Positions 24,600 to 36,874 of a stretch of DNA of 64,000 nucleotides are shown here, one piece after another. The stretch comes from Hyparrhenia diplandra (Eukaryota; Streptophyta; Magnoliopsida; Poales; Poaceae). The stretch is taken from NCBI GenBank assembly GCA_015847255.1, contig JADLZK010005775.1, positions 1-64,000 on the forward strand, given 5' to 3'. The position numbers were made by a program, and so were the translations under genes. The notes under the pieces are model-generated. The model saw only the letters and a program-made list of their open reading frames with translations. It ran no database searches and was not told the origin of the DNA. How positions within the stretch are numbered: position 1 is the first letter of the stretch; the number at the start of each line of letters is the position of its first letter.

Positions 24600-25811
24600 A
24601 TTTGACTTTTCTCCACCAAGCATGTGCATTCGGGGCTTCACCGCACAACCGCACAAGGGGTCTCAAAGATGGGGGGCCACGCCCCCTGGTTTAAATCTTT
24701 GCACCGTAGATAGGTGGAGGCATCGCAACAAGATGGGTGGTGGAGGCCATCAATGTTGTCGGAAAAAAGCGGTCGATGGCGGTGTAGAGGAGCACGCGAA
24801 GAAGCGTTGTTTGATCATCCGATCGCGTCATACCCTAGGGCCCGACTGAGGCGCCTGGCGGTCGCGTCGGCACATCCACGATGATGGCGGGAGGGGCGCA
24901 CATCGACAATGATGGCGGAGGAGGATCCGACCTCGGCCGGCGGCGGCGGCGATCTTGGTGATCATCCACGAGACTTAAGGAGGGCAAGCAGCGATGGGAG
25001 CGAACAAGGAAGCGGGAGCTCCTCTCATTCATCTTTGCTCTCTGGCGTCTCTGCTTTCTTTGCCTCTCTCTTTACGAGGAAAATGGTGCTCTTTGAACCC
25101 CCATGTCGAGTAAACATGCGTGAGCCGCGACCTCCGAGGGCAATAGGCACAAATTCAGCAATCCAGGTCTAGCGGCGGGGGCGGGCATCTATCGATGCGG
25201 CATGTTTGCATTCAGGGCTTCACCGCGCAACTACACAAAGGGGTCTCCGTATAGGGGTTGTGGCCCCCAGGTTCCGATCCTTTGCATCGTAGAGAGGTGG
25301 AGGCATCACACACACCAGATTGGTGGAGGCCATGAGTGCCGATGGGAAAAGCAAGCCAATGGCGGTGTAGAGGAGCGAGAAGAAAACGGTGAAGGCCTCC
25401 GGTGGTGATGCGAAGCTCGGGGAGGATCCTAATCATCATGGTGTGTCATACCCTAGAAGGCCGACAAGCGCCGCCGTCTCGATGCTAACAGGCGACACGT
25501 CCACGGTGATGGTGGGAGGAGGAGCCCGCCAGTCGATGGTGACATCGAGAGAGGAGGATCGACACGTCGGCGGTGATGGCGGGAGGAGGAGCCCCGGCTC
25601 GGCGCGGGGACGGCGATGTTGGTGGCCATCCTAAGACCCGGGTAGGAGGAGCAAGGCGGGGCGAGCGACACGGGTAGGCGCTCCTCTCACTCGTCTGCAC
25701 TCTCTCTCTACGTCTCCGCTCTCTCTCTACCTCTCTTTACGAGAAAATGGTGCTCGCGCATAAACCCCAAGTCAAAGTAAACACGCGTGAGCCGCGGCCG
25801 CCAAAGGGCAT
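24600..25811. repeat. Diverged tandem duplication, unit about 600 bp
   Basis: The block from about 24625 (GCATGTGCATTCGGGGCTTCACCGC) recurs from about 25201 (GCATGTTTGCATTCAGGGCTTCACCGC). Shared landmarks in order: GGTCTC, GGTGGAGGCATC, GGTGGAGGCCAT, GGCGGTGTAGAGGAGC, GTCATACCCTA, TTTACGAG-AAAATGGTGCTC, GTGAGCCGCG. Copies differ by many substitutions and small indels. Interior frames are not recognisable. The second copy continues at 27232 beyond a solo LTR. Confidence 0.7.
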
Positions 25812-27231
25812 TGTTGACTGTTATAGCATAAGTACTAGTCAACTAAACATGGATAAGGCGTAAAATGAATATCAACATAGACTAGGGGTTTTTACTAACA
25901 TAATTCCATGAGCTTTGGTGATTTATATCTTTTAGGGACTTAATAGATAAATGCGAGAGAAGAATGGAGAAAGTTCCGAATATACATCTCATACGATGAC
26001 AAGACTTGACCGTGAAGTAACACAACCCAAAATGTGGACTAAAACACTCTAGAAGATACCGAGGAAGACACGGAAGAGACGAGAAGCCGAGAGGAGACTA
26101 TGCTTGCGGCCGCGAGAAATTTTAGGCCGGCCGCCCGTGCAAGTATGGACTTCAATTTAGTCTTTTTATGTCGGTTTGTAACCGACTTTGAGGTTCAATA
26201 TCTACACCGTTATTGAAGGTCGGTTTGATCAATGGTCATCGTTCATCGCCAAGGCCTATATAAGAAGACCCCGACCTAGGGCTAAACCCTAATTCATTCT
26301 ATCTCATTCTATTTCATTATCTCTAAGATGCGAGAGGTGTCCCAATGTAAGGATAACCTCTCCCTATAGGGATTAATGAAGTAGAAGTAGATTAGTCATG
26401 TAATTAGAGTAGATTAGCCATGTAATTAGAAGCGATTAGATCTAACTTAGATTTAATCAAGAGTAAAGGAGAGTGGAGCTATGCTCTTGCGGGGAATGTC
26501 TTGAGTATGGTATGTCTTTATATCTTCTCTACAAGACTTATGATTCATATATTTATCCTCTCTATTCACTTCCATACCTTTCATATATGGTTAAGTATAG
26601 TTGTTATATTATTGCATGGGATCTCTGCTTTCGTATTGAGGACTCTAGTTATCCATGGTAGCTAGAGTAGTAATGTCGATGGTGTAGACTTGGTGTCTAG
26701 GCTATAGGTAATCTGAGGTTGCGCCCAATCCACGGATAGTTGTGGTAGCCCTAAAGGGGTGGCCGACCATCGGGGCGATGTAGTCCACCACGTTCGGATT
26801 GGTGTTTCGTAGAGCTTTTTGGCAGCCTTCTCCCAACTACCTTCTTCCAGTCTTTCTCGAGAGTTGGGGACGGATCTCTTTGCTCCAAAGTGCATTAGTA
26901 TAATTGCTATCATAGAACCTAAGTAATAAGAGAAGTACCTAGGAACCTTGATCTCTTCCTTTGACCTCTTGATTAGTTTAGTTATTCTTTTATATCTTAG
27001 GTAGGTTATTATTTTATGCTTTAATATTTATTTATCCTTTAACAATTACCTCCTCACTTTAGTCTAGTGGTTTGCTAAGTTAGTGGATGCATGATTGTGA
27101 CTTATTAGATTCTTTAGCGAGCTTGTGGACGATACTCTAGAATACTCATCCTAGGGAAAAGCTACAATGGTAGGTGTTACGTGCGCTTGTAGAATCCTTC
27201 ATATTCTTTTAGCACTTAACAAATGCCAACG
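25812..27231. mobile_element. Solo LTR (about 1.42 kb), TSD GGCAT
   Basis: Starts TGTTG and ends CCAACG (CA apparently mutated to CG), giving matching inverted termini. The 5-bp flank GGCAT occurs on both sides (25807-25811 and 27232-27236). A TATA-like CTATATAAG lies near 26265, followed by a leader. Removing the segment joins AAGGGCAT to TCGGCACA, matching AGGGCAATAGGCACA in the first copy of the surrounding tandem duplication. Only one LTR is present, so it is a solo LTR. Confidence 0.75.
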
Positions 27232-27361
27232 GGCATTCGGCACATCCCTGCCGGTGAATTTAGCAATGCGTGTCGGTCCGACGGGTCGGGAGCAAAGTTG
27301 CCGATCGCGGGGGGGGGGCGTGATATAGGGAGTGGAAAGGAAGGAACCGACTACACCCATG

Positions 27362-29062
27362 TGAAGATCTCTTGTTTGGTTTTGGATAATTAGTGACACC
27401 TAAGGACTAATCTCTCGATGCTAAGTGTTTGACTAGATTGGAGATTGGTCGTCTTGGGAGATTGGTGCATTGTGATCATGGAGGATGGATGGGGTGATCC
27501 AAAGATGATCAAGCATGCAACTCGGTGGAGTTGAAATCATTTGACCCCAAGGCAAAGGTATAACCATAGGGCTTTTGATTTCACACCCAAGACACCATAG
27601 AGGGTGTGGGTGATTATAGGATCGATAAGCCATACTATAAAGGGGAAACTTATCGTACATATCGGTCCTCATGTGCCTTTAGGTTCAAAATTCATATGCA
27701 TGCATTCTAACCTAAAGAGCTAACTCGTCCTTGTCGAAAATGGTTTCGAAAAAGCTAACACATGGTGTGGTGTTCTTCGACGTGTCGGCAACAAGAAACA
27801 AGTGGCGGAAGTCGGGTTTGGAGCAAAGGCGAAGGCCGACGGTGAAAATTCGCGGCTTAGTTGTGACCGGACGCATCGACCCGGAAGCACGAAGAATCCG
27901 ACCAGGGCGCGCCGGTCGGTGGTCGGTCGAAATTCGATAAAGTGTAAACGGGGTTTCGGCCCGGCCGGCCGGGAGCATCGACGGATGCTTCCGGTCTTGG
28001 CCGGCTCGTCGGACCTGCTTGACGAACCCGGTCGGCGGGGTTCGATCCTTTGTTCGGGGTTGGCCATCGGACCCACGGCCGGACTCACTAGTGAGTCCGG
28101 AGTGCGTCGATCATTTCTGCGAAACCATGGGTTTCCTCCCAAGCGGCCACATTTTGTGGTGTGGGGTATTTATACCCCCTTGGCTGCCTCTTGCTCTCTC
28201 TCTCTTGTTCATTTGAATCATTCCTAACAAGCTAGAGCAAGCAAGCAAGCCTCCCTCCTCTCATTCTTGATTTGAGCTTCATTCTTGAGAGAAGAGTTGA
28301 TCCAAGTGCATTTGCATCGAGTTCTTGCATCTAGAGAAGGGATCGTTGTGAGCGGTGGGTTTTGGTTTCTCTTGGAACACCGCTCCTAGCCCGGCTTGGT
28401 GATTTGGTGGAGTTGTTGGCAAAACGGGAGATTGTTTTCTTGGCCACCTCCGGGTGAAATTGTGAGAGGATCACGCACTCCTCGTCGGGAAGACAAAGTG
28501 CAAAGAATACATTGCTCGTGTCTTGGGTACCTCACTTGTGAGTGGTGTGTTGAGGCTAGCAAGGGCACCGCCTAGCTCAAACACCATCCTTGTGTTAGTC
28601 GGCACAACCGGAGACTAGCTTGTCGGTGTACAAGTGAACTCAGGGTGAACAAATCGACTTGTTCATTGTCTCGGTGTGTGGATCATCACCTTCGTGTGAT
28701 TGATAGCTTTTCTTCTTCCGGTGATTGGTTGACATCCTCTACACGTCGGTATAACAAGCTTCTCACTCTTTGCATTACCTTTCTAGTTTACCTTGAGTAG
28801 AGGCTAGCACTTGCTTGTGTAGGTTGTTCTTGCTAGCATAAGGATCATATTAGGATTGCTCACTAGTTAGAGTAGTGACATAGCCTTTGATTGACTTAGA
28901 GATTATAGCAATTTGCTAGAATTGTCACTAGAGGCTTGCAAGACAATAGAGCTAGTGCAAACCGTGTTACGCTTTTTTGTTATACTAATCGGTTTGTTAA
29001 TTGAGCTTGTAGAAAATTTTTATAGGCTATTCACCCCCACTCTAGCCATCTAGGATCTTTCA
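27362..29062. mobile_element. Solo LTR (about 1.70 kb), copia SIRE/Maximus-like, TSD CCATG
   Basis: Starts TGAAGATC and ends GATCTTTCA, a near-perfect inverted terminal pair. Perfect 5-bp target duplication CCATG at 27357-27361 and 29063-29067. The opening GTTTGGTTTTGGATAATTAG and the late CTATTCACCCCCACTCTAG are typical of large copia (SIRE/Maximus) LTRs in grasses. No second LTR or internal domain is nearby. Confidence 0.85.
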
Positions 29063-29499
29063 CCATGCCGTGGTAGTGGCGTGATTGGTAACCCTTGTTG
29101 GTGAAAAGCTCAAGAAAATCAATGCCCTTCTTGAGAATTAGTCCAAAAGGAGGGTGAGGAGGTACACCAAGTTTGGAATGTTGAGAACATAGATGTGGTG
29201 CAGTCCTAGACATGAATATTATAACGGCAACAATGATAACTAGTGCTGATATTGAACAATACATTGTGTCGAGGGTTAACAGGTCTTATCTCAACCTAAA
29301 CTCCTAAACCCCCTCCGGTGGCTTCTTGGGAGAGTAATTTAACTGATGATGGTAAGGAAAAAAAACTTTGTGATGAAGAAAATAATGGCTATAGATGACT
29401 ATGTCTAAAATTCTAATCTCAAGAGAGTGAATCTCAAGGAGGAGGGCATAACAAGATAAAACTACAGGAAAGGAGAAGTGAAAGGCTGATAAAGGAGAC

Positions 29500-30373
29500 A
29501 CATTTGACTACTCAGGCTAAGAATGAGATGATGGCTAAGAGAATATCTTTGGAAGCTAACCAAACAAAATCTCAAAAAACTCTACGATATTGATAATGTT
29601 AAGTTAAATAATCTAGCTAATAATATGGGTGTGATGCTTAAGAATGATGATTTTGCTACTTCAGATATTCTTAAGGACATCCGCTAGGCAATGCTTACAT
29701 TTAAAACATGTTGATCAATCTGTCAATACTATGCCTATGGATATTGTAGAATTTGTGACTAATGGTGTATGTGTAGACTAGAAAGAGGAAGAAGAGGAAT
29801 CTGATTTGGAAGTTTTGTTGGTCCAAAGTACCAAAAAAAAAAAAAAAGAGAGAGAGAAGAATTGTTCAAAAGCCAAAAAAAAAAAAAGGTGTGAAATTGT
29901 CCCCAGGTGGGAGAAAGCAAGATCAGGGAAAATCCTGACTTGCAGGATTGTAATACCCGAGTGGATCTAAAAAAAGAAAAAAGAAAAAAAAAGAGTATTC
30001 AAGGGCTTATATGGAACTGTAGAGGTCTTAAGAAGAAAGGGACATCTAGTTTCTGAAAAAATCTCATTCTGGAATTTTTCTTTTTCATTTCATTGGAGTC
30101 CAAGAAACAATGATCGCTGATTGTGATGATTCTCTCATTACAAAAATTTGATCCTGGTGGATCTATGGTTATGTAATCCTTGAAAGGCTAAATCAAGAGG
30201 GTACTTTGGTTGGTGCCTTATTAGAAAGATTTGATGTGGGCTCTTTTGCACAAAGGTGAATTCATGTTACAGATGAAGACTTTTGGGATAAGATTTTAAA
30301 AACAAAATGGAATTTGTTGGTTGTTTTATATGGCGCTGCACAAGAAGAGAATAAAATGCCCTTTCTAGTTTTA
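29500..30373 (+). pseudogene. L1-type LINE remnant: end of ORF1 and endonuclease domain
   Basis: Translating near 29999 gives GLIWNCRGLKKKG, then HFIGVQET, and near 30330 VVLYGAAQEENKMPFLV. These are landmark blocks of the apurinic endonuclease domain of plant L1 LINEs. Upstream (about 29500-29990) is a lysine-rich low-complexity stretch that fits the end of ORF1. Frameshifts, stops and A-runs (29833, 29876, 29970) interrupt it, and the reverse transcriptase part is missing after 30373. Long dead fragment. Confidence 0.7.
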
Positions 30374-30376
30374 TAT

Positions 30377-30432
30377 ATACTCGATAGACCAGTACTAGAC
30401 AGACATGTTGATACTCGATAGACCAGTACTAA
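30377..30432. repeat. Short direct repeat around the LINE truncation point
   Basis: ATACTCGATAGACCAGTACTA occurs twice at a spacing of about 36 bp, immediately after the LINE fragment ends. Confidence 0.7.
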
Positions 30433-30449
30433 GTCAAGTCAGTCAGGCG

Positions 30450-32366
30450 AAATTTAGTCGTGTATATGGTGTAACCAGGTAACGCACGGTGAAGAAATTA
30501 CGCCCTTCACTTACAATCCGCGTCAGTGTGACGTACGGCACGTTCGACGCCACGGCCGGGCTGCGTCGTGTGTCCGTGTCAAGCTGGGCCGATGATTTTT
30601 GCTTTGCATGTGCCCGTAACGATCGTTGGTTGGTTCCGGCCTCACATTCCTTTGTGTGCGCCGTTTCGTGTCGTGTGACGACGGAAAAGTCAAGCTTTAA
30701 TGATCGTGGTAGCTGTGACACATCTCGTTTCGCACCTACTACCTCGAATCATTTTTTTCCTCAAAAAAAAAAAAACTCGAATCATTTTTTTTTCTCGGAC
30801 GGAAGAAGAAATCAACGGCTGATGAAAGTAACTGGGACTGGGAGGTACACGATCAGTACGTACATCATCAGCTTATCGGATTTGAATTTGACTGCAAGCA
30901 TCATCCATCTACGGCGTACGTGCATACAGTAGTTGTAGTTTCTTTTGTTTTCGTTTTCAAAGTCCAAGAATTTCACAGCAGGCCAGCCGTCGCCCACCCG
31001 GCCAGGTACCCAACTTTTTGGTTGGGTTGGGGTGACGTTCGGAGGTGAGAGATGTGGACGAATCGTCGGGGGTGCCGCAGTGGAGTGCAACGAGCGCGCA
31101 AGCCACCGTTGGTCTGCGACTGCGGAGCACAAGTCCGCGCTCGTGCCTTTTCCACGCGCCTTTGGGTTTACTTTGCTCTCCCGGCGAGGGCGCTGCGCTC
31201 GCCACAGGTGCCAAAGGAATTCCGTCCGGTCATGAGGTTTCTGGAACGCGCGGTGCGGAGCGGAGCAGAGCGGCCACGGTACGGTGCCGCGCGGACCCAA
31301 AGGACATTCAATTCGTCCTCGCCCGGTCGAGCCGTGTCGGGAGTCGGAACTCTCCTCTCCTTGTGCGCGCGTACTACGTGCACCCGTCCCACCGCGAGGC
31401 GACCAAGCCAGCAACCGCGGGCCCCGCTCGCGCGCGACGATTTTGACCCGGTTCACGGTGCAAGGAGTGCACGTACGCACGCACGCGATTGGAAAGGAGG
31501 GGACAGACAGGAGGAGAGCGCGGCGCCCACGGCTCCGGCTGGACAAGCGGTGGAAGCTTCTTATTTGGACCGGCTGCTGCTGCAAGAAAAAGAGCGGCTG
31601 AAAGGGAGGGCGAGGCGAGCATACGTACGTAACGTACCCACACAACCCACACAGTGAGGACCGACTGACCCGCGCGAAGAAATAGACGCACGCAGCTCTC
31701 ACCGGAAACGCCTACTGCACTTCAGAAAGAAAGAAGAGCAAGAAAGAAGCGCGACGCGCCGAAAGCAACCGCCGCGCTGGTCTATCGCGCTCGATCGCGC
31801 GCGACGGCGTGACGACCGATCGAGCCGGCCGCAAATAAAGCCCCGGCCCTCCTGCGTTTGTTCCTGACTTCCTTCCGTTCTCCTCCGGCCTCCTGTCATG
31901 TCGAGTCGTCTAGCCAGCATCCTGATCCGCCCGGCCCTTTAAATCCCCGAGGCGATCGATCGACGAGCGGCAACGCCAGGGCGGAGAGATTGGTAGGTAG
32001 CCGGAGCTAGCTAGGAGTCCAGCAGCTGGAAGCTGGAAGCAGCAATACGTGCCGGCCGAGCGGGCCGCGGCGGCGGCGCAGGTGCTTACATGGGGAGTAG
32101 AGGCGGGCGGGTGCGGGCGGAGGGCGGTCGTCACTGGGTTCTACGTCTGGGGCTGGGAGTTCCTCACCGCCCTCCTGCTCTTCTCGGCCGCCGCCGCCGC
32201 AGCAGCAGCAGCCTCCTATTAGCTTCGTCTTTCATTCCCATAGATAGCTCAGCCGTGCACACAACACCACTGATTCAGTTATTAGTTAGTAGGCTATAGT
32301 AACAGAACATATATACTAGCGTCGCCGTGTAAGCAGCCAGCGTTGGCAGCGCTTGTCGATCGAGAG
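30450..32366 (+). promoter_or_regulatory. Upstream and leader region of the HSFB gene
   Basis: A GC-rich stretch from about 30950 to 32300 with no recognisable protein coding. Two heat-shock-element dimers are visible: TTCTGGAA at 31239-31246 and GAAGCTTC at 31553-31560. A TTTAAAT box near 31938, followed by CG-rich leader sequence, is a candidate TATA/start region, about 430 bp before the ATG. HSF genes are commonly under HSF control, so the elements fit, but each motif alone is short. Confidence 0.4.
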
Positions 32367-35300
32367 ATGATGGTGGAAGAAGCGGTGGCCGTGGCCGTGG
32401 CCGTGAAGTCGGTGGCGGCGGCGGCCAAGAGGGGGAGGCGGCGGGCCGGCGCCGTTCCTGACCAAGACGCACCAGATGGTGGAGGAGCCGGCGACGGACG
32501 AGGTGATCTCGTGGGCGGAGCAAGGCCGCTCCTTCGTGGTGTGGAAGCCCGTGGAGCTGGCGCGCGACCTCCTCCCGCTCCACTTCAAGCACTGCAACTT
32601 CTCCTCCTTCGTCCGCCAGCTCAACACCTACGTGAGTATCACTACACCGGCCACTTGCTTTCTTACTTGCTTTGTCATCAGTTGCTACTCCTACTTCATC
32701 AGATCACTGCATGGTAGTAATCAATACATGATACTCGTCGATCTATTCCATCCCATGCATGATCTATATATAAACATCTGTTGGTGAGTGAGATTGTTGC
32801 AAAATACTTGGTTGCCTGGTCTTGGGGTTGCCGTATGTGTAGAACAATTAGTCAGCTAGCTAGCTAGATGATCCTTTTCTACTGTAATTGATTTGGCCTA
32901 GGCCGGGCCGGCGCGTTATCGTTGTCGCGGCCATGCTACTACTTCTGTGTTCCGATTTCTGTAGTAGGGCGCGCGTGTTGTTTTCATCGTCTGTGTGCTC
33001 GATGACTAGCTCATCAACAAAGGTTTATTTTGCTTGGGTTGCGGCGCGGAAAAGTTCTCCGTTGCTTTGCTTCTGAATCGACAGCCCGTACGTGTTCTTC
33101 TGTGTGGGGCACCGTCTTATTGTAGTTTTTAAATAAAGCCGCGGTGCATGTATGTATGTCGAGGCGAGGGCTAGCTATCTCGATCGACCAAATTGATGAA
33201 AGAAGAAGCCTCTCGACGCACGATAATTAGCTACTATAGCTAGCTGTGCGTGTGCTGGCCGATCAGTCCAGAAACCTTCCAGGCATCTATACTAACGTCT
33301 TCCGAGGTGTACATACGTGTGTACGTAAGGCCAGTGGAAACGTATAGAAACAGTATTTCCCGGCCGGTCCCGGTGTGTGTAGTACAGTACGTGTGTACGC
33401 ACGTACTAGGGGGCCTACTGTACGTACGTGACCTGTGTCACCTGTGTGAGAAGCTCTTTGATATAGAACAGTAAGTTCATGCGTACAACAGACAGTGAAT
33501 CAGATTAGGTTAGTATAGGTGTATATGCATGCGTACGTGTCGCGGTTCATATATAGGAAGGAGTACGGTACGTGCGCGAGTCAATCTCCTTTAATTCCTT
33601 TTCCCACGCAAAGCATATGCTTATCGGCTACTGTGGGTCCAAATGACGGGTCATCCGATCCAGAATGCTTTTAACAAAGCGAGAAAAGAGATCTTTGTGG
33701 AGAAAGATGTATATCGAGACAAAAAAAAAAACATTGAAAAGGGTGGCTGAACCTCTTGCTGATGTTCGCCTCGTTTCCCCCTTTAACTTATTCTAGAACT
33801 CGCGGTTGTTGTTGTTGTTGTTGTGTGAAGTTACTTTCAAGGGGCCCCGGCCCGGCCACTTTCCTCTTCTAAAGTGATAACTGAACCTAATATGTACAGT
33901 ACTATGATTTAACTTTCTTGCAAGCTTAGACATATAGTATCTCTACATGTCGTTTCAGTGTCACTCAGAGGTAGGGTAGCTGATGAAGAGAGGAATGACC
34001 CTGTTCGCAGGTAGACACCAGCAAGCGTAATTTCTACCACAAAGGCGTCAGCCACGTGCGGTCGGCCAGCATCTTTCTCGTAACGCACGCGTCAGCCCGG
34101 CGGAACAGCTCAATGTCCAACAGTGCAGCGATGAGACTTGAGGGTATCATATCTTTGTGCTGTACTCCTACTATAGGCCTAGCAGGCACGCTAGAAACAA
34201 AATGTGGTATATAGGGAAGTGGTTGTGCTTCATTTGGCCTCGCAAGTGACACCTAGTAGTAGCAGCAACACGCAAAAGGTGCTTTGCTGCGAGAGGTCCA
34301 GTGGGAGCGAGCTGGCAGCTGTTCCAAGGAATAAGCAAAGCAGATTAGGCAGGCGCTTGCCTGTCTTGATCAGTTGGCTTCACACGCCACGGTATTATAG
34401 TGGCGACAGAACCATGACGATATTCTAGTGCGTCCAGTCCGGGCCCTGCGATCGACTATTATTCAGCAAGATAGTCAGGAATCTTCGGATGGATGACCTT
34501 TTCTGGGTTCTTCTTCTTGCATGGCCTACAAGAAGGATAGTTTAGCTAGGAATTGGACGTGTGTATATGCTAGCTGAACAAGCAATAATCATCCGTCCAG
34601 GCCGGGCAAGGCACCCAACAAATGTGCTAATCTTTTGTTGCCTTCCATTTGTTAATTAGTTGGGAACTGAAGTCGCTCAACAAATTAATTTGGAAGTTAT
34701 ATGAGAACAGAATGAAGATTTATTTTTAGTGTCAACAACTGAATAGGCGCTATGATTGAATCTTGTACTTTGTACGGAGATGCATGATGACTTACCCACC
34801 AGCACCAGCACAGTCAAAGCTAGCTTCACACTGGCAGTGGGTTTGTTCTTACTGATCCTTGAACTATTCGAATTAGAGGGAGAACTTGCTAGCTTCTATG
34901 AATGTGTGTGAACACCTAAGGCGTTATCTGACTATGTGAGCAACATATGCTAGTCAAAGTAGACAGGCCTGACGTGACAGCTTCTATATGAATGTTTGGT
35001 GGTGGTTGGAATTTGACAATCACAATAGACACGCTTTGGTACTGATGATACGCTTTCTAGAGTCCTACTCCTAGTTTGATACTTTGATATCTCAAGTAAA
35101 AATTATATAATCTTTACTCATACATATTTGCACTGGATTGATTCCGCCTCTGAAATTGACATGTTCGAGATCAAGAATTGTTTAGGGACTAGCTGCATCA
35201 GACACTGATGAAAATGCAGCTTTTGTTCATTTTGCCATATTGTTTTTTTAAGCATCGATCTGCAATGCATCGATGGTGACCATGCATCGATTCAGGGTTT

Positions 35301-35993
35301 CCGGAAGGTGGTGCCGGACCGGTGGGAGTTCGCGAACGAGAACTTCCGGCGAGGCGAGCAAGGCCTCCTGTCGGGCATCCGTCGCCGCAAGTCAACGACG
35401 ACGACGACGCAGTCATCCAGCAAGTCGGCGGGCGGCGTGAACGTGGCGTTCCCTCCGCCGTTGCCCCCTCCGCCTCCCGCCCCCGCGTCGGCCACAACGT
35501 CTGGAGGCAACGAACGCAGCTCCTCATCGGCGTCGTCGCCGCCACGGGCCGACCCGGACCTGACCAGCGAGAACGAGCAGCTTAAGAAGGACAACCACAC
35601 GCTGTCCACCGAGCTGGCGCAGGCGCGCCGGCACTGCGAGGAGCTGCTGGGCTTCCTCTCGCGCTTCCTCGACGTCCGGAAGCTCGACCTTGGGCTGCTC
35701 ATGCGGGGAGAGGAAGACGTGCGAGCGGCGGGGGCCGCAGCCGGTGACGACGCACAGGGAGCACACCGCCGCGCAGTGGCTAACCTGCAGCTGGAGCGCG
35801 GCGGCGGCGGCGGCGAGGAGGGAAGAGCGTGAAGCTGTTCGGCGTGCTCCTCAAGCGACGCCGCCGCAAGGAAGAGGGGGCCCGGTGCGAGGAGGCGGTG
35901 GCCAGCGAGCGGCCCATCAAGATGATCAGGGTCGGCGAGCCGTGGGTCGGCGTCCCATCCTCGGGTCCGGGGCGGTGCGGCGGCGAGAATTAA
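32367..35993 (+). CDS. HSFB1: Class B heat shock transcription factor, HSFB1-like
   Basis: Exon 1 is 32367-32631 and exon 2 is 35296-35993, split by a 2664-bp GT-AG intron exactly at LNTY|GFRK, the conserved intron site inside the HSF DNA-binding domain. The domain runs from FLTKTHQMVEEPATDEVISW through FSSFVRQLNTY to GFRKVVPDRWEFANENFRRG. Next come a proline/serine linker, a heptad-rich oligomerisation helix (SENEQLKKDNHTLSTELAQ), a basic KRRRRK patch likely to be the nuclear signal, and KLFGVLLK, the LFGV repressor motif of class B HSFs, which lack activator motifs. The stop is TAA at 35991. The frame shifts once near 32440-32450, between the alanine/valine-rich start and the domain, and once near 35810-35828 before KLFGV. 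The short exon 1 lead is poorly constrained. B1 subtype judged from the THQMVEE and HCNFSS residues. Confidence 0.9.
32632..35295 (+). other. Large intron of the HSFB gene
   Basis: Donor GTGAGT, acceptor TTCAG. At 2.66 kb it is long for a class B HSF. It contains TACGTACG-rich and GTTGTT repeats but no clear transposon ends. Confidence 0.85.
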
Positions 35994-36497
35994 GGTATGG
36001 TTGGAACTGGAACTGATGCGCCATGGCTGGCAATGACATTGCCAAGCGCGCGTGTTCATGCATGCTTTTGTGCGTGTTTGCATTTATCATCCAAGGAGGT
36101 GAGGTTGATGGCAAGAATAATTCCATCGATCGAGCAAGTAGCCAAAAAACCAGTGCCGTGGTAAAACTGTGAAGGCAGAACACAGGACACTGGAGATAGC
36201 CAGATAGGCGTAACGCATGTTAAAAGTTGATCATGGGGTGCTTTGTAGGTAACAAGCTAAGATTGAAAAGTATAGAGACAATTATAACGGGCTAGAATGA
36301 GCCCATGTGTTCAGGATGGAACCTTATCGTTTTCAAATGATTTTTGTTTAAACCTTTTAGTACTTCATTGTTTGACTGAACTCCAATCCATCCTCCTAAT
36401 TTATGTGATTGAGAGGAATTGGAGTGGACAATTAACTACCTTATTAATCCCTCTCTAAACCTTGTAAATTAGAATGCAGTTGACTCCTAAGGGCAAG

Positions 36498-36633
36498 TAT
36501 ATAGTGAAATGAAGGGTATGTGTCAGTTTTACCACCGTTATACCAATCTTATGTGTTTCTATTATTATATAGTGAAATGAAGGGTATGTGTCAGTTTTAC
36601 CACCGTTATACCAATCTTATGTGTTTCTATTAT
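36498..36633. repeat. Exact 68-bp tandem duplication
   Basis: The 68 bases from 36498 repeat without any difference from 36566, so the event is recent or is an assembly artefact. The core phrase is GAAGGGTATGTGTCAG. Confidence 0.9.
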
Positions 36634-36664
36634 TAACTGGAGACCGCTTGACCACTACAAATTA

Positions 36665-36849
36665 CTCCCTTTGTCCACGAATTAGTCGATTATTTTAAAG
36701 TTTGACTATATTTTTAAACAAAATGAAAAGATTTATGAAAGCAAATTATGTGTTCATTTGGTGTCACAAATATTTGTACTTTTTCAATAAATTCTGTCAA
36801 ACCTTAAACAAAGTTTAACTAGCTCTATGAATTGATTTATTTGAGGAAG
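36665..36849. mobile_element. Stowaway-like MITE, degraded
   Basis: Left end CTCCCTTTGTCCACGAATTAG and right end TTGAGGAAG are imperfect inverted repeats, flanked by TA on each side (36663-36664 and 36850-36851). 185 bp, AT-rich, with the internal TTAAAGTTTGAC and GTCAAACCTT common in such elements. Confidence 0.6.
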
Positions 36850-36874
36850 TAGAGATTTTGATGCACTAACAAAT

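Noticed and set aside
27802..28227. 141-codon plus-strand frame near 28 kb
   Set aside because: Lies wholly within the solo LTR at 27362-29062 and has no recognisable domain.
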